DNA from: Heliopora coerulea
Taxonomy: Eukaryota; Cnidaria; Anthozoa; Scleralcyonacea; Helioporidae
Assembly (NCBI GenBank): GCA_030142905.1
Contig: JASJOG010000014.1
Span: 2,004,501 to 2,068,500, forward strand
Direction: 5' to 3'
DNA length: 64,000 bases
The notes below the pieces were generated by a model. That model worked only from the letters and a program-made list of their open reading frames with translations. It had not been told where the DNA came from and did not search any database. The translations under genes and the position numbers were made by a program. Shown one piece after another: positions 1 through 18,682 of this stretch (positions are counted from its first letter, which is position 1; the number at the start of each line of letters is the position of its first letter).

Positions 1-25
1 CATTTCGTATGTTTTTCTTTTTTAG

Positions 26-1198
26 ATTTGCCGAAGATATTAAAGATATGACAGGTAAAAAGCCATGGATTGGTTGGAGGATTTGCTGGAAGTACATTTC
101 TCCTCTTGCTTTATTTATTGTCCTTGTTGCAACTATTTACGACCTTACCGAAGGGACTGCTACTTACTCGGCATTTGTCGGGTGTGAACAGGTAGGAAAG
201 TGTCATTTGACAGTTTTAAAAGCCTTTGGTCGTTTAATTCCGAGTTAAACATGCAAATAGGCCTTGAATAAAAATGATGCCTTGTTTGACAATCTTTTAT
301 ATCAAATACACCAGCCACCTCATTACAGATCAAAATGCTTTTTACATGTTACACAGTAACGAGGTTGGCGAGGGTAATTGAAATGGTCACAAATGGATAT
401 GTTGTCATCTCGTTTGTGAATAAGGTCCACATATGAAGAAAAAACTGCTTTTGTTTAGGATCCCCAGACTTTATTTGGTAGGTTCTCATAGAAAGATCTT
501 ATAGATAACTTATGATGAAAATTATAGATCGATCAACCGCTAGAAAATATACGTTTAACCTTATTAAAATTGTCATTAAAATTGGGAAATTTGGCAAAAC
601 TAAGATTGGACGAGCCTCATTTTCTCTCAAAGTACAGAGACACTACTGACGTCACGAAAACTCAAAAAAACCTTGGTTATTTTATAAAACAAATAGAAAA
701 TAGCTTTCATGTCTGTACTGTGATAGAAACATGAACGACGCCATTTCAACTGGAAAAATACCAGTAAACACTTGGCTACGCCTCGTGTAAACATTCACTG
801 GGCATTTTTCCGGTGGAAATGAAGTCATTTATGTTTCTATCCCAGCACAGAGACACTCAAGCAATCTTCTATTTGTTAATTAGTGATGGGATGTTTTGTT
901 TAAATTTTAATTTTGAGCTACTTTTTTGGCTGTCGTCGTGGTACTGACTAGGTTAAGCTTGCTATGAATCACTCTGAATATGTGTAAACACTGACACTTT
1001 CGGGAACTGCCCGATCGATATTCACTTAAATCCTTATTCTTGCTTTTTTAGGCTCCTTTTAGCAACAAATATCCTGGAACCAAAGACTGGAGTGCTGCAT
1101 TAGAGTACCCATGGTGGGGACAATGTCTTGCTGCCTTTTTGGTCTTGGCCTCAACATTGCCCATCGTAGTTATACTTGTCTGGAAATCAGGTGTATAG
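26..1198 (+). CDS. SLC6 family sodium-coupled symporter, last two coding exons (gene starts outside window)
   Basis: Two exons, 26-191 and 1052-1198, are joined in phase 0 by a GT..AG intron (acceptor AG at 24-25, donor GT at 192, acceptor AG at 1050-1051). The first exon begins with one base finishing a codon, then reads FAEDIKDMTGKKPWIGWR and a hydrophobic segment. This is the conserved stretch before and within transmembrane helix 11 of Na+/Cl- neurotransmitter symporters (compare the F-C-D-D-I and W-x-x-C-W motifs of glycine/taurine/GABA carriers). The second exon reads YPWWGQCLAAFLVLASTLP, the last helix, then WKSGV and TAG. The cytoplasmic tail is very short for the family. The codon before the stop also fits a splice donor (CAG/GTGTAT at 1190), so a further exon, perhaps opening at the AG near 1637, is possible. 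Such proteins import amino acids or amines across the plasma membrane; the substrate cannot be told from this part. Confidence 0.85.
688..877. repeat. Foldback hairpin (MITE-like) in the last SLC6 intron
   Basis: The segment starts AACAAATAGAA and ends TTCTATTTGTT. The two halves are imperfect reverse complements over about 85 bases each, for example GATAGAAACATGAACGACG against its partner ending near 850. There is almost no loop. It looks like a short non-autonomous DNA element. No target duplication was settled. Confidence 0.55.
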
Positions 1199-1549
1199 TT
1201 ACGGAAGCTTCAGAAAAACCAGCAAAAAATCTTCTTTCTATCAACCCCCTAAAAAGATGGGTTCACCAAATATTTTAATGTACTAGTATGTTCTTTAGGA
1301 AACGGATTTTTTTATTCCACGGAAATGTTTTTTTGGATAACTTAGTTGCAAGAGCCAATTTATGTCCGCTAGTTCAGTAAAATTTGTCCTATTTTAATTC
1401 ACTCCAGTTTTAAAATGTTGATTCTTTAGCTATTTTATGCACCATGGATTAAGTTTTGTAGATATGTCTACTGAAAACTTATTTAATCTTTCAATTTTAT
1501 TTATTTTTGTATTTTCACTTAAAACCATGTAAGTCAGAATTTTTGTTAG

Positions 1550-1555
1550 AATAAA
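1550..1555 (+). terminator. Poly(A) signal AATAAA for the SLC6 gene
   Basis: AATAAA lies about 350 bases after the SLC6 stop codon in AT-rich sequence, in the right orientation. It is the first canonical signal downstream. Confidence 0.5.
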
Positions 1556-1829
1556 TATTGCGTTGTATGAAATGCAAAAGTAGTCAAGCAAGATATTAAA
1601 AGGTATTCCTTACTTAATGAATTATTAATTCCGTAGGACAGGAGTGTTTGCATGTTTCAAAAATTCGATAATCTCTGTGAAGAAAGGCGGAGGCAGCGAA
1701 GAACGCCGTTCTTTCTCATAACTAATGAATTTTTAAGCAAACTGAAAATTGAGTCGGTTCGGTGCAACTTTATGCTTTCAATTCCTGAAAGGTTTGCCGG
1801 GAGAAAATCGCAGACAGTAAAGCAGGCCC

Positions 1830-2060
1830 GGTGCTGAGGGGGGGCCTGGGGGGCAGTGCCCCCCCCAACCACAATATAATGGAAGTCGTGCCCTCCCTAC
1901 AAACAAAACGTATTTATAAAATTTCCCCAGAATGCGACCAAGATCCCCTCTGGAACAACCCCCCCAGAGACGACAATAGACCCCCAGCTCAATTTATGGT
2001 CCACGTCGTGGCTATGTGTGCAGCAATGCCCCCCCTGAAATTGAGAGCCAGCTCCGGGCT
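1830..2060. other. GC-rich patch with G and C runs
   Basis: Runs of G and C (near 1838-1868, 1958, 2030) stand out from the AT-rich surroundings. The patch reads as open in several frames but no family is recognised. It probably belongs to an undiagnosed repeat. Confidence 0.3.
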
Positions 2061-2589
2061 TACAAGTCTTTACTGAGTAAAGACTTGTAAAGTAAAAACA
2101 ATTCCATTGAACGATCGTGTTTTGTAACTACCATTTCCTTTGTTTTAGTTTTCTCTTGTCGGTAATCGCGCATAGCAGGATAAGAAGTGGTAATAAAACG
2201 TAGACAATGCATACTTTGACAAGGAGTCAGTGTTAATTGTGCCAACAGCGCAGCCAAGGTGGAAGGGGATAGGGGGCAATGGCCGGTTTCGCTAATACAT
2301 CTATTAAATCCAACGACCAGAATACCTTTCGAAATCTAGTTAGTAACGTTAATCGGAGCAATTGTCTTTCCATCAGCTTTGGGAATTCAATATTTGCATG
2401 AAAATCAAATAATCACAAAGTATTCTGGTAGGTGTATTCAGCTGACGTAATAAGGGGAACAGGCTGTTACCCAATTAAACTCTGAAAAGACTGGAACGAT
2501 ATCTGCAAACTGAATTTTAAAGCCAACATAGAGGCTGAACACCGACCTATACATAACTGGACTGCTTGGTCTCATTACGTTTGACTTGC

Positions 2590-2977
2590 CAAAAGTGTCC
2601 CCAAAAAGGATGGCGTCAGCATTTAAATTTATGGGTCCTTCTGATAATGGCAGCGACCACTGGCCTATGCTTTTAACAAAATTGTGGGCTATTTATGAGT
2701 CCTTTTAGTAAATATTTTTTCAACATCTTGGCGCTTAGAGTGTTTTTCTTACTTTACATGGTTGGTTATCGTTAATTATGGACTTATGGGTTTAAATGGC
2801 TTCACAATGGGCGACCATCTTGGCTTCACATTTAATTGGCCAGTTAGCTCTCCAGATATGGAAATTGAGTTCACCGATTGGCCGTTGATATCAGCCTGAG
2901 CCAGCAATACTGACCAATGGTTGGTACCATGAACACAAGGACTCATAAATGACGCCATGTTTTTGCGGACACTTTTT
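2590..2977. repeat. Foldback element, about 390 bp
   Basis: The left edge AAAAGTGTCC and the right edge GGACACTTTTT are inverted. The inverted match continues inward for about 80-90 bases through ATGGCGTCA and GTCCTT motifs, with small gaps. It resembles a MITE. No coding content was seen. Confidence 0.5.
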
Positions 2978-4630
2978 AGGGGTGCTTCAGCAGTCCGATT
3001 ATGTACGTAGTGCAATTTGCAGGTCGTCCCAGTTCCCTACGCGATAAAACACGCAACCTATTGCGAAAAACTTCAATTCTTCAGCCTGAATTTCGGATTT
3101 TTTTGACAGTTATCTTTTTATCCTTAGTAAGTGAAGGACTTTGTCGGTAGGACTGCATATTTGTCAGAATTATCTGTCAATGAAAAGTAAAGGTTCAACA
3201 GGACTTTTTCCCACGCACTTTTGACCTACATGGCTGCCCCCATGTCGGCTTCATTCAATCGTCAGGCCTGGTATAACGAGATATCGTTCCAGTCTTTCTA
3301 GAGTTCAATGTATCACCCTAACTTCCACATCAAGGAATCTTCGCTAATTTGACGTTCTTCGGACGTTAAAATAAGCCTTCAGTGAATGAGTTCTATATTT
3401 TAAAATTTTTTACGAGTAGCCTTGGCCCGAGGTCATCAATCCCTGATCTCCCTTGTGACACTTTTCAGGTTTGGTCTGATGAATATTGAATGACTGTTTT
3501 AATGCAGTCTTAACGCTTAAAATGCTCTTTAATTCACAATTTAACAAGGTATTTTGCGTATCAACGGCCAGATATGTTAGTCCAACACTCTGATTTTTAT
3601 AGCGACTTAAACAGTCTAGATATGTTAATAAAGTGAATGCTCAAATATTTGAGTTGTTTTAGGTGAAAGTAAAACAAAATCATAAAAAACAGACGTCGCT
3701 ACAGTTATCGGTATGTCAGAAATATCGTAAGTGCATGCAAATGTCTAGTTTTTCACGCGCACTGACCGGGCAGTTGTTTTGCTGCAAATATTCTACTCGA
3801 GCGCACTCTACCCGTTTCGGTAAACGAGGTTCGCTCGGCCAGAGTCAAAAACAAGGTTTATTGGTAAGCCAAAAAGAAAAAGTCGAACAAATTAAGTAAA
3901 ACAATCGTTGAAGTCGGTTACTACAAAATATGGTCATTTGTTAGTGTCTGTAAAAGACCCGTTACTGATCTCCCCGTGCCAAAGGCCGAGGCAAATAATT
4001 GACCTGCTTGACAACAAACGATAACTACATTTACAATCGCCACTGATAAAATCATATCTTGCCCAACCTCGAATTGCGTAACTTTTAAAAATATTAGTGC
4101 GTATTCACTTTTAGACGTAGCAGTACAGACAAAATCACAATAAATCACACCACCGTCGCTGTGCAACTGTCAAGAAATCGTTAGTGGCTTATTTGGGAAG
4201 TGATTTCAAGTTGCTCTCAGGTGCGCGTCAAAAGTCGCAGCAAAATCGCCTCCGAAATGTGCGATGTAAATTGAGTTTAAATCCAATGTTCCAGTAGCAT
4301 GACTGATACAGTATATGCATTCTTAGTGTAGCTAGCCTAAAATGGCTGCGAAACACTGATACCGCCAAACATACGCGAGCTCTGACTGAATGACAATGGT
4401 ATAGGGGTCCCTCCCTAGTAATTTCCTTTGACTGGCTATATCTCAGAGGTAGGATTTTAACAATCATAGTCATTGCGAATATCCCTGTAGGGATCTGAGG
4501 CTAGTCGTTTCGCCATCACATCTGTTTGCAATCGTTACCCTAATCAAATCCGTGTCACCGAACCACTCACGGTTCATTGCACGATACGATAGTCGTACAA
4601 GGTTTTTCATTCTGATGCATAGGATTACGT
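2978..4630. other. Intergenic, no gene seen
   Basis: Read in all frames, this stretch contains only short frames without recognisable protein similarity or good splice context. It separates the SLC6 3' end from the RPS23 3' end; the two genes are convergent. Confidence 0.5.
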
Positions 4631-4635
4631 TGGAC

Positions 4636-4740
4636 CCTTCAATATTAGCAAAAAAATCGATTGTAGGAATTGTGTCCTTGAGACAACATTACATACGCCA
4701 GGATGTACAATCGTATGCGAGAATGACAGTGTAAATTGCC
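4636..4740. repeat. Copy A of a ~90-nt repeat downstream of RPS23
   Basis: It shares the core GGAATTGTGTCCTTGAGACA followed by ACATT, and AGGAYGTACAATCG, with a second copy at 5,345-5,450 inside RPS23 intron 2. On the - strand (RPS23 sense) the block can fold: CGATTGTA pairs with TACAATCG around the core, and CATACG pairs with CGTATG. A structured RNA such as a small nucleolar RNA is possible but no diagnostic boxes were settled. Confidence 0.4.
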
Positions 4741-4853
4741 CCAGCAAGAGGAGCAGGGTTTCAAACGCTTATTGGCCAAGGAAGCACAAGAAAACTACGA
4801 AGACACCTTCAGTTGGCAAAATACATTTTAATCAACACTTTGATTTGACGAAG

Positions 4854-12241
<7,388 letters not shown>

Positions 12242-12251
12242 AATGGTGGAC

Positions 12252-12265
12252 GAGGAAGAAGAGAA
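12252..12265 (-). promoter_or_regulatory. 5' TOP-like pyrimidine tract, likely RPS23 transcription start
   Basis: On the - strand the 14 bases just upstream of the RPS23 ATG are all pyrimidines (TTCTCTTCTTCCTC). Ribosomal protein mRNAs begin with a C followed by such a tract, so the start site is probably here, giving a 5' UTR of only about 10-25 nt. Confidence 0.65.
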
Positions 12266-12374
12266 CTAAATTCCAAATGCATGCTGGTAATATCATCTTC
12301 GCGGCAAGTTCGGAAATGGACCTTATTCGCGCCCAGGTCACGTGGTCTGTATTGGGTAAACAATCTCATCAAAT

Positions 12375-14220
12375 ATGGCGTCCCAAAGTGGTATCTCCAG
12401 TGATGAAAATGGTTTAGTTTGGACGAAAAATTTGAGTTTCCTTCCGAAGTTTACTACCTAACAAATTCAAAAGCACTTGGAAGGCTGCGGCAAAAAGGAC
12501 ATCGGGTCTAAGGGTTATAAATTTTTCACCGAGAGTTACATTCATGATGTTTACATTGCACACGATCCAGGCGCCCGCGGAAAAACAATTGTAAAAGGCC
12601 TATGCTATAGAAGCCAGCGAAAAAGTGAGGAGCCGCACAAGTTGTCGCTAAAATGTGAAAGTGATGACAACGGTGTTGCAAACGTAGTGCAAACGTCTTG
12701 TTCCTGTAAAGCCGGGTGGGTATTAAATCGTGAAGTTTAATTAAGTAGAGCCGACATAAACTACTCGCTTTCTTCATATATAGTTGCATGCTTAGTCTTT
12801 CTGCAAAGCTTGATTTAAGATCGCGTGGCCTTGAGTGGCTGACGTTAACTCATTAAAGTAGTTTTGTCAAAATTACCCTGCTATGTTCTGTTTCAATTAA
12901 ACATTTATTGTATTTTTGGTAGAGCTGGAGGGCATTGCCATCACATGTTTGCTCTATTGTTCCTGTTAAGTCATTGGAGCCTTCTTGATTTGGGAGAAAT
13001 TCCAGCAGACAAGACATGCACGAGCTTACCTCAGGCTTGGAGTGTCCCACGGGGGGATCGAATAGAACCTGAACCTGTGATGAAATGCAATTTTGCTCGG
13101 TCTAGCACTGACCAAGTTGGCAAAAGGAAACGTCCTCCAATAAGTTGCAAATTATATGATGCAAGGTCCAGAAAGATTAAAAAAATAGGCTGGAAGCAGG
13201 AAACAGTTCTAACTGTGTGCAATAAACTTGCCAGCACTCAGAAACCACCCCCTTTTGCATACTTATTGAGTGACCAAGAGGGATCTTCAGTCATCAAAAC
13301 TGTGATTGGAAATGTGCCTCTTGGGTCTTACCTTGGTTATCAGCTGTTTGACAAGAAAAAATCGCAAACTATATTTAATGTAGATAGACCATTGGAGAAA
13401 ATGGTTTCTAATCAGGATTCAAGAGTTTATCCCTTTCCTGGCCTACCCATGGCTAATTCAAACAACTCTTTTATTCCTCCAATTCTTGATCAGCCTCAGA
13501 CTGACATCATTGGCAAAATAACCATTGACCTGGCACAACCTCAACAAATAGAACAATCAACTGTTCGTCAATCCTTGGAGCCAGAATGGCTAGCTCAAAG
13601 AAGTTTTAGACTTACTGCATCCAACTTTGGGAAAGTTACAAAAAGAAAAAGACTTCCCTCTGAATCTTTTCTGAGGGACATATTTTTGCCAAAAGATTTG
13701 TCAAAAGTATCCTCTATTCATCATGGCAGACAACAAGAGCTGATTTCTCGGTCTATCTACTGCAGAAAAATGCAAGAAGTGCAAGCAGTTTATTGTCTAT
13801 GATGCAGGCCTGGTGGTCAACCCCTCTTTTCCCTATCTTGGGGCCTCTCCAGATGGCAAAGTGTATGACCCAACTGAGAAGGACCCATTTGCTTTACTGG
13901 AGTTGAAAAATCCATATAGATGGAGAAATAAAACAGTGGAGGAGGCCTGTCAGGATACAGACTTCTTCCTGCATATAGTTGATGGGAAGCCAAAACTGAA
14001 ACAAAATGACAAGAGTGGCTATTACGATCAAGTTCAAGGGCAGCTTGCTGTAACAGGACTGCCGTGGTGTGATTTTGTGGTGCACCTTTCAGGCTCACAC
14101 AATATAAATGTTGAGCGAATTTACTTCAATGAGACGTATTGGGAGGATAACCTTTTTCCAAAGTTAACAAAATTTTATTTTGATCATGTTTTGCCCTTTT
14201 TGGCAATCAATCACAGTTAA
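12375..14220 (+). pseudogene. ISL2EU second protein: SWIM zinc finger + YqaJ/lambda-exonuclease-like nuclease, inactivated
   Basis: Exon 1 runs from ATG 12375 to 12715 and exon 2 from 12923 to 14220; splicing GG/A restores CSCKAGAGGHCHH, a C-x-C..C-x-H SWIM finger. Exon 2 carries the YqaJ nuclease motifs in order: LTASNFGKV, HHGRQQE, ASPDGKV, LLELKNP and QVQGQL, the last four supplying the acidic/E-x-K/Q catalytic set of the lambda-exonuclease fold. Two breaks are visible. An in-frame TAA at 12459 interrupts an otherwise open exon 1 (FLPKFTT / QIQKHLEGCGKK), explained by one C-to-T change. A frameshift lies near 13,780-13,795, where the frame ends VYCL while another frame goes on FIVYDAGLVVNPSFPYLG. 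It is thought to act as a nuclease or recombinase helping transposition. This copy is unlikely to make a full protein. Confidence 0.85.
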
Positions 14221-14280
14221 TCAGTTTAACAATCACAGTTATGGAAATAAGATATGCTAATTAATCTAGTTAAGAATAGG

Positions 14281-15858
14281 CTAAATAAAGTTTGACAAAA
14301 TACAGCAAACAGTCCATATCTGGTTTATGATCCCAAACATGGTCACTGGAATCTCACTAGCAAATATTCGAAATCCGCAAACCTTCCCTATTGTTCTCTC
14401 AATGTGGATTCGGTGCTGAGCTACTGTCTGTGTCTTTATTACATCACCCTTGCTGAATGCACTTTGGTCAGCAAGAAATGGGGGAATGTTGAGTTCCATA
14501 TTAACTTTTTTCAGTTCATCACCAATGTCAAAACCCTTATCAGCCATTACAGCATCACCAGCTAGCAGTTCCCCAGCTGTTATTTTGCCCTTAAGGGTAC
14601 TCAAAAAGCCACTTCTAATAACAATTTCCTTATCAGAAATAGATCCTGTATATAGCTGAGACACAAAAATAATTCCACCCTTTGCATCCACCCCAATGAG
14701 GCTTTTAAAAGTGTTAGTTGACTTATAACTGGAGTAACTCTGAGACTGCCTCAGAAGGGATGATGGGGTTTGTATTCTAAGTTCTGTCGCAACAATGATA
14801 ATAATGGTGTTTGGATATTTCTCCTTAAAATTAGGTGGCATATTGGCAATTATTACATTTCTGTGAGGCCAGATCTTTAACTCGCCAAAACGGAGATATA
14901 AATAATTAATCCAAGTTGTGAACAGTTTGGAAACAGTTCCGTCAGATATATTAAATCTTACAGATAAATCAGTGTTGGATAATCCTAATCTAAGTTTCAT
15001 TAATATAAGAAGAAATTCGTCTTCCACAATCAGTGAATATTTCCTGTCATCAATCACTGGATTCTCTTCACCAGAATCATCGCTTGAAGCAGATGATTCA
15101 ACAGTTTCATGGTCAGAATCAAAGAGAGAATTTGAGTCTATACGAGCTTGTTTCGCCCCTTTTGAATCCCAGTTAACAACATATGACCTGTCAAGACCGG
15201 ACAAAACAACATCTAGTACCATTCTAAATCTCTCGTAACATTGAAAGCCAGTAAAATGAGAAAAGTATTTTACTTCTTTCTGTGTACTGTTGTACAAGGA
15301 CCTTAAAATGTTTATTGAAAACCTGTGTGTGCATGGAATCTCCATGTCAACCTGTATGGCCCTGGAAATAAGATTGCCTCTGTCTGTTTCATCGAACTTT
15401 CCCTTTCCCTTCGATGCAGTGGCCGTAAGCTCAGCTTCAAGGAGTTCTTGCTCGGCTTGAATTTTCAATCTCTTTGAAGGTAAGGGCCTTTCTTGGCTTC
15501 TGGAAGACCACGAAAACACGGAAGGACAGGCGCCTTCCTTTAACCTTTTCTTCTGACTTGAGGTCGAGATAAAATCTTCCGGCGTAAAATGCTCTGAACA
15601 AACTTTCGTACTTTTGGTCACTTTGAAATCTCTCTTCGGATCCCTTCTTATTCGCGGAATCCAAACCTTGGAACAACAACGAAAGTATACGAAACTGAGC
15701 ATCGATACGCAGACGTAAATGTTTGATTCGACTCGACAAAATGACAAATAAGAAATTCCTACCTTAACAAGCTTTTCATCCTTCGGGAAGCCGTGAAATG
15801 AGAACTCATCAGTCGTCGAGTTATTTTTACAATCGTAAACACAGCAGTAATGAACCAT
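14281..15858 (-). CDS. THAP-domain DDE transposase (DDE_Tnp_4 type) of ISL2EU, apparently intact
   Basis: Exon 1 is 15763-15858, exon 2 is 14281-15666; a 96-nt intron (GTAGGA..CCAAG) removes 32 codons in frame, giving 493 residues. The start MVHYCCVYDCKNN is chosen over an upstream in-frame ATG (15879) because THAP domains begin near this point. Splicing restores the THAP finger: C-x4-C, GFP, VWIPR, then CSEHF. A helix-turn-helix-like SNTDLSVRFNISDGTVSKLF precedes the DDE core. Catalytic residues are seen in IGVDAKGGIIFVS, VMADKGF and RIHIERTIG (D, D, E). The protein should bind the element ends and cut and paste it. It is convergent with the YqaJ gene, 60 bp apart. Unlike its neighbour it has no stop or frameshift. 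Confidence 0.9.
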   Translation of the reverse strand: MVHYCCVYDCKNNSTTDEFSFHGFPKDEKLVKVGISYLSFCRVESNIYVCVSMLSFVYFRCCSKVWIPRIRRDPKRDFKVTKSTKVCSEHFTPEDFISTSSQKKRLKEGACPSVFSWSSRSQERPLPSKRLKIQAEQELLEAELTATASKGKGKFDETDRGNLISRAIQVDMEIPCTHRFSINILRSLYNSTQKEVKYFSHFTGFQCYERFRMVLDVVLSGLDRSYVVNWDSKGAKQARIDSNSLFDSDHETVESSASSDDSGEENPVIDDRKYSLIVEDEFLLILMKLRLGLSNTDLSVRFNISDGTVSKLFTTWINYLYLRFGELKIWPHRNVIIANMPPNFKEKYPNTIIIIVATELRIQTPSSLLRQSQSYSSYKSTNTFKSLIGVDAKGGIIFVSQLYTGSISDKEIVIRSGFLSTLKGKITAGELLAGDAVMADKGFDIGDELKKVNMELNIPPFLADQSAFSKGDVIKTQTVAQHRIHIERTIGKVCGFRIFASEIPVTMFGIINQIWTVCCILSNFI

Positions 15859-15995
15859 TACGATCACTGCAAGAATCAAAATTAAATAATTTACCAGCGA
15901 CGAAATGCCAAGACTTCACGCGCTGCAATAAAATTCCTTGTTTACCCAATACAGACCACGTGACAACACCGTGACGTAAGCGGCGAATAAGGTCT

Positions 15996-18400
15996 ATTTA
16001 CGACAGCCTATTCGAAATAAAAAAGCGAGATGAAAAACGTGGAATAACACAAAATACAATGAACTACATACAGTAAACGAAGTTAATATTCTGCAACACT
16101 TCCTGGCGTTCATGTCATGAACAAGTGAAAGGAGAAGTAGAAGTGGCAGTGGAAGCATTTTAAAATTTCTGTGAGTGTTTGCAATATATTGTTTTTAAAA
16201 ATGATGAATATGCAGTAAGCCAATTATTCAATCGCGAACGACAAACGTTTAACGAGGCGAACTGTGTACGCTTTTAGTAATAAGTTAGTGCCCTTGGGAC
16301 AGCAAAGACAAATCAAAAGCTCCAAAATCGCCTGTTTAGGCACTCGTCTCCCATCGTGCGTGCTTTTAACGTTTGCACGGAGGCGTAATTGTGAACAAAA
16401 TCAGGTCCTCAAGCATACTTTGGCGTACGAAGCAAGTGTGGGGCGGGGCGGGGCGGGGGGCAAAACCTTTTGGAGGCACCTTCGGGCGTGGGAAAGGGCA
16501 CCCTCAAAACAGATAACATTATTCTGTCATACCAGTTCTTTTGACATGAAGTTTGCATTTTAGTGAAACTCGTAATTAACACCAGTATTAAGACTAAATT
16601 ACAAAAGTTCAAAAAAATTGAAATTTCCAACAGTATCTGAGTAATGTCTCTGCCATCCTTGTATACGAAATGTTTGTTGATCATACAGTGATGTAACATT
16701 TTAACTGTCAAAAGAGGTAACGTAGTCCTGCTACAAGAAGATCTTGATCACTGTCTTATAGTTAACTGGTTGGTTAAAGATAAAAGAACAAAGATTTTTG
16801 ATAAATATCTAATCAACAGAAAGTATAATTCAGGATGGTGAATCAGTGTATTATCTTCATAACTTAATCTACCAAAAAATCTCAACTGCCTGTTATTTTT
16901 TGAATAAATTCCTTAGCAAGTTCAACAAGGTTGATGTTATCAGTCTCTTCTTTATGGATGCTTAGAATTAGGTTATTGTACCTTCTTATACCTTATATTC
17001 TAAATAGACCTTTGTATTGTCTTGAGCTGTAAATCCTGATGTTTGTTCTTAATGCAGCAAAGTTCAATTAAGTTTTATTTAAACAGCTAAATAATCGAGA
17101 CAAAACCAGACATTACAACTTCCTGACTTCCTTTGTCTAATAACTCCATCAACTTTTATATAGTGGAATTACTTATAGTTTAGCTGCAAAACAGTTCTTA
17201 TGTTACTATTATATACATTATAATTAATAAATTCAAATTCCTTACATTTCAAGAAGCTGCTCAAACATGGAAACAGGCATATTCATTTCCAAGCCTCCAA
17301 CCAAAGAATCAAAATTTCCTCTCAAAGTCCGCAAACAAAGGTGTGGGTATGGGGGTCTGAACCCTGACATCAGGGTAAAAGTGATGTTGTTCAGTATGCT
17401 TTTTTTCATATTATTATTTTTTAATCTGTAAACCCAAGCAAGAGGGCATAAACTGATGCTTTGCACTTCATTATAAAGAAGCATTTCTTTTTTTCTTTAA
17501 AAAGGGCACTTTTCATGTTTAAAAAGGGAATTTTTTGTTGTTTCCATAATGTTAGGAAGGGGCACGTGCTCCAAATGTTCCTGGTTCCAACACCTATGTC
17601 CCTAGCACAACCCAGACTATAACTTCAACACTAAACTATGTTCCTAACAGAGCACAGTGGTAGTTTTTGTGTTGCTAAAGACATATTATTAGTTTCCTGA
17701 CCTACTTTTTGTGGGAATGTTCACATATGGTTAGTATGGAACTCTGTGAAGGCCTTGGCTCCTTTATCTCCTCACAGAATCTGCCCTAACCCTTGCAAAT
17801 GAACAATACAAGATATACTGGAACAGAAATAAACAAGGCAAACATTTACATTTTTTGGACAATGTGTTTTTCCCGTGGCTGTGTTGAGTAAGCCCTAGTT
17901 TTAATCTCAAGGCCCTGTTAGCAGTTATTGCAGTAATAGGGCATATTTTGGGAAGTATTCTACATAAATAAGGGTTATTAGTGATAATTACTGTAGGGGT
18001 ATGAGGCCAACAGGAAAAAGTGGTTTATTTAATTAATTCTGATGTGTATTTTACCTTGATCAACTCTTGTAAGTCCTAGTAGATGCAACCAAATGAGCAT
18101 TTCTTAAATGTCTTTGGCCTTAAATATACCTTTACAGTACATTCTAGTAATCAACAAAAAAGGAAGTCTGTTAGCTCTCAGTTTTCATATCATATCATTC
18201 AGGTCACCAAAAACATGTAAGTCTTGAAACATTTAGAGCACAATACTATCATGCAGTCAGCTCAAAGGCATGTTAATGTTTCCACCAACACATGAAGAAT
18301 ATGAAACTTCTGGATTTTGCAAGAGGTCCATATTTTTTTTGATGGATTTTGTAGCCAATTGGTATCAGGACAGTGGTGATGGACATTCCAGGCCAGAAGC
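15996..18400. other. Intergenic AT-rich sequence, no gene seen
   Basis: Only short frames without recognisable similarity. A GGGGC-rich patch lies near 16,439-16,460. This is downstream of the channel gene 3' end and upstream of the transposon. Confidence 0.4.
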
Positions 18401-18410
18401 AAATTCTTAT

Positions 18411-18682
18411 GATAAATATTATTGTGCAGCAGATTTGACTTTAAAAAGGTCTATAAAAATGCAAATTTTGCTAAGTACATAAAGGGATTTTATTACTAAC
18501 ATTTCATCACTACACAAGTAACATCTAACACAGGGTTAAGGTAATCATAATCACTCTAATCATTTTACTTCTGTAGTGTAAAAACATTAGTAATAAAATT
18601 CATTTATGTATTTAGCAAATTTGCATTTTTATGAGTCTTTTTGAAGTTATCTGCTGTGCAATACCATAATATTTATCAAGAT
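18411..18682. repeat. Foldback hairpin, arms ~115 nt
   Basis: Left arm GATAAATATTATTG.. (18,411-18,525) matches the reverse complement of 18,565-18,682 with a few mismatches and gaps, leaving a loop of about 40 nt. Shared blocks include ATAAAAATGCAAATTT and TTTTATTACTAA. Likely a MITE or an old palindromic insertion. Confidence 0.6.

Larger units (their letters stand above)
12318..15995. mobile_element. ISL2EU (IS4EU) DNA transposon, 3.7 kb, two genes
   Basis: Termini read GGACCTTATTCGC (left) and, inverted, AGACCTTATTCGC (right). Both are flanked by AT, the 2-bp target duplication known for ISL2EU. The inverted match resumes further in as GTCACGTGGTCTGTATTGGG plus TAAACAA (12,337-12,362 and 15,939-15,965). 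Between them lie a + strand SWIM/YqaJ gene and a convergent - strand THAP-DDE transposase gene, the two-gene set known for this superfamily. The element begins about 75 bp upstream of the RPS23 start codon. Confidence 0.9.
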
